From a candidate division TA06 bacterium (GTDB lineage: Bacteria > Hydrothermota > DG-26 > E44-bin18 > JADFOU01): a DNA stretch of 8,488 nt. This document shows positions 4,913-8,488 of the stretch, piece by piece. Location: positions 1 to 8,488 of the forward strand of contig JADFOU010000076.1 of NCBI GenBank assembly GCA_022562655.1. Reading direction: 5' to 3'. The first letter of the stretch is position 1; each line of letters begins with the position of its first letter. Under the pieces are notes generated by a model. That model did no database searches and was not told the origin of the DNA. It saw nothing but the letters and a program-made list of their open reading frames with translations. The position numbers were made by a program, and so were the translations under genes.

Positions 4913-7900
4913 GAATCATTTAAAAGGTATTTTCGTCGTCGTTTTTGTCTTTTTATCCTTGTTCACCATTGCACTCTATTTTCTCCTGCAAAGTCAATGG
5001 GGGCTTGAGAGGATTCGTCGTTACGGTGAGATGAGGCTCGAATCCGCCTTCAGTGAAGAAGGGGAGGTGGAGATTCAAGGGATCAAGGGAAATCCTTTCT
5101 TCCACTTGATTCTCAGCGGAGTGGAGATAAGAACGCCTGACGTTCTGGTTCGTATTGAACAATGTTACTTACGATATAATCCTCTTAAGCTTTTCATCTA
5201 TAAGGAACTCCACTTCCACTTTGAAAACGGAGAGGTAGAAAATTTGGATTACATTCTTGCCGATCTCCATCTTGGAGGGAAACTCAATAGCCGAAATAGG
5301 AGAATTCGATTGAATTTGAAGGAAGGATCGGGAAATCTCAAAAAAAAGGGCGTTGAGAATGGGGAGGTTCGGTTCGAAGGAGTGGAAGGGGAGGTGGTCT
5401 TCTTTCCTGAGGGAGAAGAGGGGGTTTTCAAAATGATTGAAGGTGGAAAGGTCACACTTTCCACAACTCAATCTCACTTCACTGGGAGGGTCTTCAATTC
5501 GAGACTTATGATCCAGAACTCCTCCCTTTCCCTTGAAGAAGTGAGTCGTCTCTTCTTCCCCTCTCTTCCCATGAGTGGATCTGTGGAGTTGGAGGGAGAA
5601 TTTTGGTTGGAAGGGAACGAGCCCCGGTTGAATGGGGATCTTGAATTTGAGGAAGGGAACATTATGGGTTTCGCCATTGGAGAAGTGAAGGCTCGAGTTC
5701 TCTTAGAAGGGGGAATTTTAACCTTAAACACCGAGGATTTACAGGGTGGGACGATCGGGATCCTCGTCAACACAAAGGAAACGCCTCCCTACATCCATTT
5801 TGACGGGGAGCTGGATAGAATGAATCTTTCTCGCTTTTTTCCCTTCTATGAAACCCGTCTTGATGGAAATGTCCGGGGAATCGGGAGGGGACTTGGAGAT
5901 TGGACTGTGACCTTCTCGCTTGGGGAAAGTGAGTTGCATCACCTCACCATATCAGAACTGGAGGGGACGCTGGAAATGAAAAATGAGCGGCTCTTTATAC
6001 CGACCCTCATGGTGAGGAAAGGGGGGTCTCGGATCCAGCTTACGGGTGACCAGAGTGAGGATGAACTTCTTTATAATCTTGAATCCAAAGATGTGGAGTT
6101 GAGTGAGGTTTTGCCGTTTTTCTATGATGAGTATCCCTTGCTTGAGGGGATGGCCATATCTGGAAAATTCTCCTGTGATCTGGTCTCGCGGAAATTTCCA
6201 GAGAATCCTTCTCTGTTCGGATCCTTTTGGATTCGAGATCCTCAGTTTCAGAATCAAAAAGCGGGTCTACTTTCTGCTGATCTTCAGTTCTCTTCCCTGG
6301 GGAGAAACTTGACGGGGGAAGGGAAATTAGCGATTAATCACTGGAAGATGTTGAACCGCACGATTGAATCCTTGGATTTCCATTTTGACTCCCGAAATGG
6401 AGATGTTCAGTATACCCTTCAGTCTGTAACTTCGGAAGAGACCCTACGTATCAGCGGTAAAGGCAATAAGATCAAGAAAACAACATTCATTCATTGGGAT
6501 AAACTCAACTTCCGTGGAAAGGAATTTGAAATCTCCAACGAAGAACCTATCCACATTACTCTTCAGGAAGACGGATTTGCCCTATCTACGGGACCTATCA
6601 ATTTTATGGACGGGACACTCAATCTATGGACCTCCATTGAAGGGAAGGGTAGGAGAGGAGAGTCTTTCCTGGTGATCGAGGGCGATGGGGTTCAGCTGGA
6701 CAGGGTGAGTAAGCTGCTCAATCTTCCATGGGACTTTGCGGGTCTCGGGAAGTTCAATTTCACAGCAAGGGGAAACCTTGAGGCGCCACGATTTCAATTC
6801 GCATTTGAGGGTAGGGATTTCCGGATGGATGAAGCCTCTGATCCTCATACGAATTCTCACATCGCCCTCCGGAACGTGAATTTTGATTCCATCTCCCTTG
6901 CATTTTCCCACGAGAATGGGAAGATCACAGTTGAGAAGGGAGAATTGTATCGGAAAGGGGAGATGAGCACCATCAGCGGGTATCTTCCGTTTGATTGGGT
7001 CAGTGAATTGGGGAACGGTCAGTTTGTGAAGCCTTCGACCCATGCTGAAGAGATAAGCATCCACCTGGACCTCAAGAACATTGGTGTGTGGATTTTTTCA
7101 CCCTTTCGGGATCTCTTTGATGTAAGCAAAGGGGAAATTTATGGAGAGATTGACCTGCATGGGACTCTCTCGAAACCAGAGCTCGATGGGATGTTGAAAC
7201 TCTCATCAGGTGAGATGTTCATTCCTTCCTCTTCAACACAGATAACGAAAGCAGAAGGGGTGATCCGTCTCGAGGAAGACCGTATTTTTCTTGAGAGATT
7301 TCATGGATCAAGCGGTGAAGGGTGGATCGAAGCAGAAGGAAGTGTTGCGATTGATCTGAATAGGCTGCAGGCTGACTCCTTTGACGTGAGTATTCATGCG
7401 AAAGGGTCTACCTTTGATGGATTTTCAGATGTTCATGTCCTTGTGGACGCAGAATTGCGAATTCTGGGGACTCCTGGTTTTCCGGCGATTGAAGGCTCTC
7501 TTACCATTATTGAGGGGGGCATCTTTCGCGAGTTCAGATCTACGGAAGAGGTTCCCCTGAATAATTCCAATCTCACTTACGAATTCAACATTCAAGCAGA
7601 GAGGAATATCTGGCTCAAAAATTCCAACGCGGATATCGAATTCAAGGGAGAAATTTCGGTTCGCGGTGAAGCAGGAAGAAGGGTTATCTCCGGAATCCTT
7701 GAAGCGGTACAGGGCGAGTTTTTCTATATGGACCATTCTTTCGAAGTTTCGCAAGGTCTTCTCACATTTACAAATTCACCGGAGCTCAATCCCTCCATGG
7801 ACATCCTTGCAGAGACGAAAATCCGATACAAGCCCAATGGGTCGGATCAAGTGAAATCAGGTACGATTCAGCTACATGCCACGGGAACTCTCAGAGAACC

Positions 7901-8333
7901 CCATTTCGATTTAATTCCACCCATTGAAGATGACCTCTCGAGGGAGGAGATGATAGCATACCTCACTCTGAATATGTCTCTGGAAGAATTTACGGAATCA
8001 GGAATGACGGGGATCATGAGTGGAGCAGGAGAGAGAGGGATGGCCTACTTAGAGAGGCGTCTTTCCAGAGAACTGGAACGATCCACTGGGCTCGATGCCC
8101 TTATAATGGAAACACAACTTTTCAGTGAAGAGAAAAGGGCACGGTTTACATTTGGAAAGTATCTCAGAAGAGATCTCTTTGTGAGTTATTCCGCAGATCT
8201 ATTAGCGATGGAATCGAATCGGTTTAAAGTGGAGTACTATCTCGGGAAAAAGGTTTCTTTATACGGACAGAGGAGTGGAAGTGATATCGAAAAGGAGTAT
8301 GATGCGGGCCTGGAGTATAAACACAGATATTAA
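4902..8333 (+). CDS. tamB: TamB/YtfN-family translocation and assembly module protein
   Basis: The 1143-residue protein has an N-terminal membrane anchor (about 8-30, hydrophobic after MVKLNHLKG) and a very long periplasmic beta-rich body, the layout of TamB and other AsmA-like bridge proteins that carry lipids, or help assemble barrel proteins, between the inner and outer membranes. Repeating strand pairs of the form 'L.G.L....GE/G.I' fit the hydrophobic beta-taco groove, for example SGSVELEGEFWLEG (225-238), GEIDLHGTLSKPELDG (about 747-762) and AELRILGTPGFPAIEG (about 850-865). The conserved C-terminal TamB (DUF490) domain spans about 830-1143, with GEFFYMDHSFEVSQGLLTFT near 940-957, GTLREPHFDL and SREEMIAYLTLN near 1013-1024. 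It lies 26 bases after the Omp85 gene in the same direction, the usual tamA-tamB arrangement. Length is near that of E. coli TamB (about 1260). The start is the first ATG in frame and precedes the anchor properly, but its region is repeat-derived and lacks a ribosome site. Confidence 0.94.
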   Translation: MVKLNHLKGIFVVVFVFLSLFTIALYFLLQSQWGLERIRRYGEMRLESAFSEEGEVEIQGIKGNPFFHLILSGVEIRTPDVLVRIEQCYLRYNPLKLFIYKELHFHFENGEVENLDYILADLHLGGKLNSRNRRIRLNLKEGSGNLKKKGVENGEVRFEGVEGEVVFFPEGEEGVFKMIEGGKVTLSTTQSHFTGRVFNSRLMIQNSSLSLEEVSRLFFPSLPMSGSVELEGEFWLEGNEPRLNGDLEFEEGNIMGFAIGEVKARVLLEGGILTLNTEDLQGGTIGILVNTKETPPYIHFDGELDRMNLSRFFPFYETRLDGNVRGIGRGLGDWTVTFSLGESELHHLTISELEGTLEMKNERLFIPTLMVRKGGSRIQLTGDQSEDELLYNLESKDVELSEVLPFFYDEYPLLEGMAISGKFSCDLVSRKFPENPSLFGSFWIRDPQFQNQKAGLLSADLQFSSLGRNLTGEGKLAINHWKMLNRTIESLDFHFDSRNGDVQYTLQSVTSEETLRISGKGNKIKKTTFIHWDKLNFRGKEFEISNEEPIHITLQEDGFALSTGPINFMDGTLNLWTSIEGKGRRGESFLVIEGDGVQLDRVSKLLNLPWDFAGLGKFNFTARGNLEAPRFQFAFEGRDFRMDEASDPHTNSHIALRNVNFDSISLAFSHENGKITVEKGELYRKGEMSTISGYLPFDWVSELGNGQFVKPSTHAEEISIHLDLKNIGVWIFSPFRDLFDVSKGEIYGEIDLHGTLSKPELDGMLKLSSGEMFIPSSSTQITKAEGVIRLEEDRIFLERFHGSSGEGWIEAEGSVAIDLNRLQADSFDVSIHAKGSTFDGFSDVHVLVDAELRILGTPGFPAIEGSLTIIEGGIFREFRSTEEVPLNNSNLTYEFNIQAERNIWLKNSNADIEFKGEISVRGEAGRRVISGILEAVQGEFFYMDHSFEVSQGLLTFTNSPELNPSMDILAETKIRYKPNGSDQVKSGTIQLHATGTLREPHFDLIPPIEDDLSREEMIAYLTLNMSLEEFTESGMTGIMSGAGERGMAYLERRLSRELERSTGLDALIMETQLFSEEKRARFTFGKYLRRDLFVSYSADLLAMESNRFKVEYYLGKKVSLYGQRSGSDIEKEYDAGLEYKHRY

Positions 8334-8340
8334 AAAGGAA

Positions 8341-8467
8341 AGTGGCAGTAGTCGCCGACGCTCCAAAGCTTTGGTCGCCGACGTGCCAAAGCCACTTTGG
8401 CGACGGCACGCGACGGAGCGCAGAAAGCAGTAGCAGTAAACTGCAACTGCCCACTGCAACTGCTACT
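8341..8467. repeat. Composite repeat after tamB: nested GC-rich palindrome plus CAGT-rich heptamers
   Basis: The element begins eight bases after the tamB stop. GTCGCCGACG occurs twice (8351-8360, 8374-8383), and in the right half two related decamers occur (8401-8410, 8411-8420). CGCTCC (8359-8364) pairs with GGAGCG (8415-8420), CGTGCC (8382-8387) pairs with GGCACG (8405-8410), and the centre is GCCAAAG, CCA, CTTTGGC (8385-8401). The palindrome CCAAAGCTTTGG lies at 8363-8374. To the right is an array of CAGT/ACTG units with 9-bp inverted arms AGTAGCAGT (8429-8437) and ACTGCTACT (8459-8467). No gene is seen; the remaining bases to 8488 are AT-rich and unassigned. Confidence 0.75.
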
Positions 8468-8488
8468 TATATAACTCTTTGCTTCATT

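Noticed and set aside
8351..8420. Intrinsic terminator after tamB
   Set aside because: Stem-rich, but no T run follows; kept only as a repeat.

Overview
The window looks like chromosomal DNA from a diderm (two-membrane) bacterium, probably an uncultivated lineage outside the well-studied Proteobacteria. The diderm call rests on an Omp85-family outer-membrane barrel protein followed directly by a TamB protein. The outside-Proteobacteria guess is weaker. It rests on an unfamiliar lipoprotein family, on a bacterial-type PheT that lacks its usual tRNA-binding domain, and on short degenerate repeat elements of a kind I associate with metagenome-assembled genomes. I cannot place the phylum from sequence alone.

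Layout: two divergent units flank a promoter region at about 2763-2862. The leftward unit holds a putative lipoprotein gene (2706 to 1954) and then, after one base, pheT (1952 to beyond the left edge; 650 codons visible, with most of the C-terminal anticodon-binding domain missing). The rightward unit holds a three-POTRA Omp85 gene of TamA/BamA type (3064-4875) and tamB (4902-8333). Each unit has its own near-consensus housekeeping promoter (TTGACA, 17 bp, TATTAT leftward; TTGACA, 17 bp, TAATAT rightward). The rightward transcript would have a leader of about 195 nt.

How the genes work together: the Omp85 protein and TamB form a TAM-like complex, a barrel in the outer membrane joined to an inner-membrane-anchored protein that spans the periplasm. 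Such complexes act in outer-membrane protein assembly and phospholipid delivery. The lipoprotein is also an envelope protein, but its role is unknown. PheT is the beta chain of phenylalanyl-tRNA synthetase. Its usual partner gene pheS is not immediately upstream.

The most interesting content is a set of short composite repeats. Three lie inside pheT with the reading frame kept open (about 223-262, 417-471 and 900-958), one spans the tamA-tamB junction and supplies the tamB start codon (4881-4912), and one lies just after tamB (about 8341-8467). Most consist of degenerate 7- or 8-base units, and three have these units around a GC-rich hairpin. In the PheT B5 region, removing one 48-bp repeat unit in silico leaves the frame intact and gives a shorter, ordinary-looking loop. 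This resembles, in principle only, the Rickettsia palindromic elements that insert in frame into genes.
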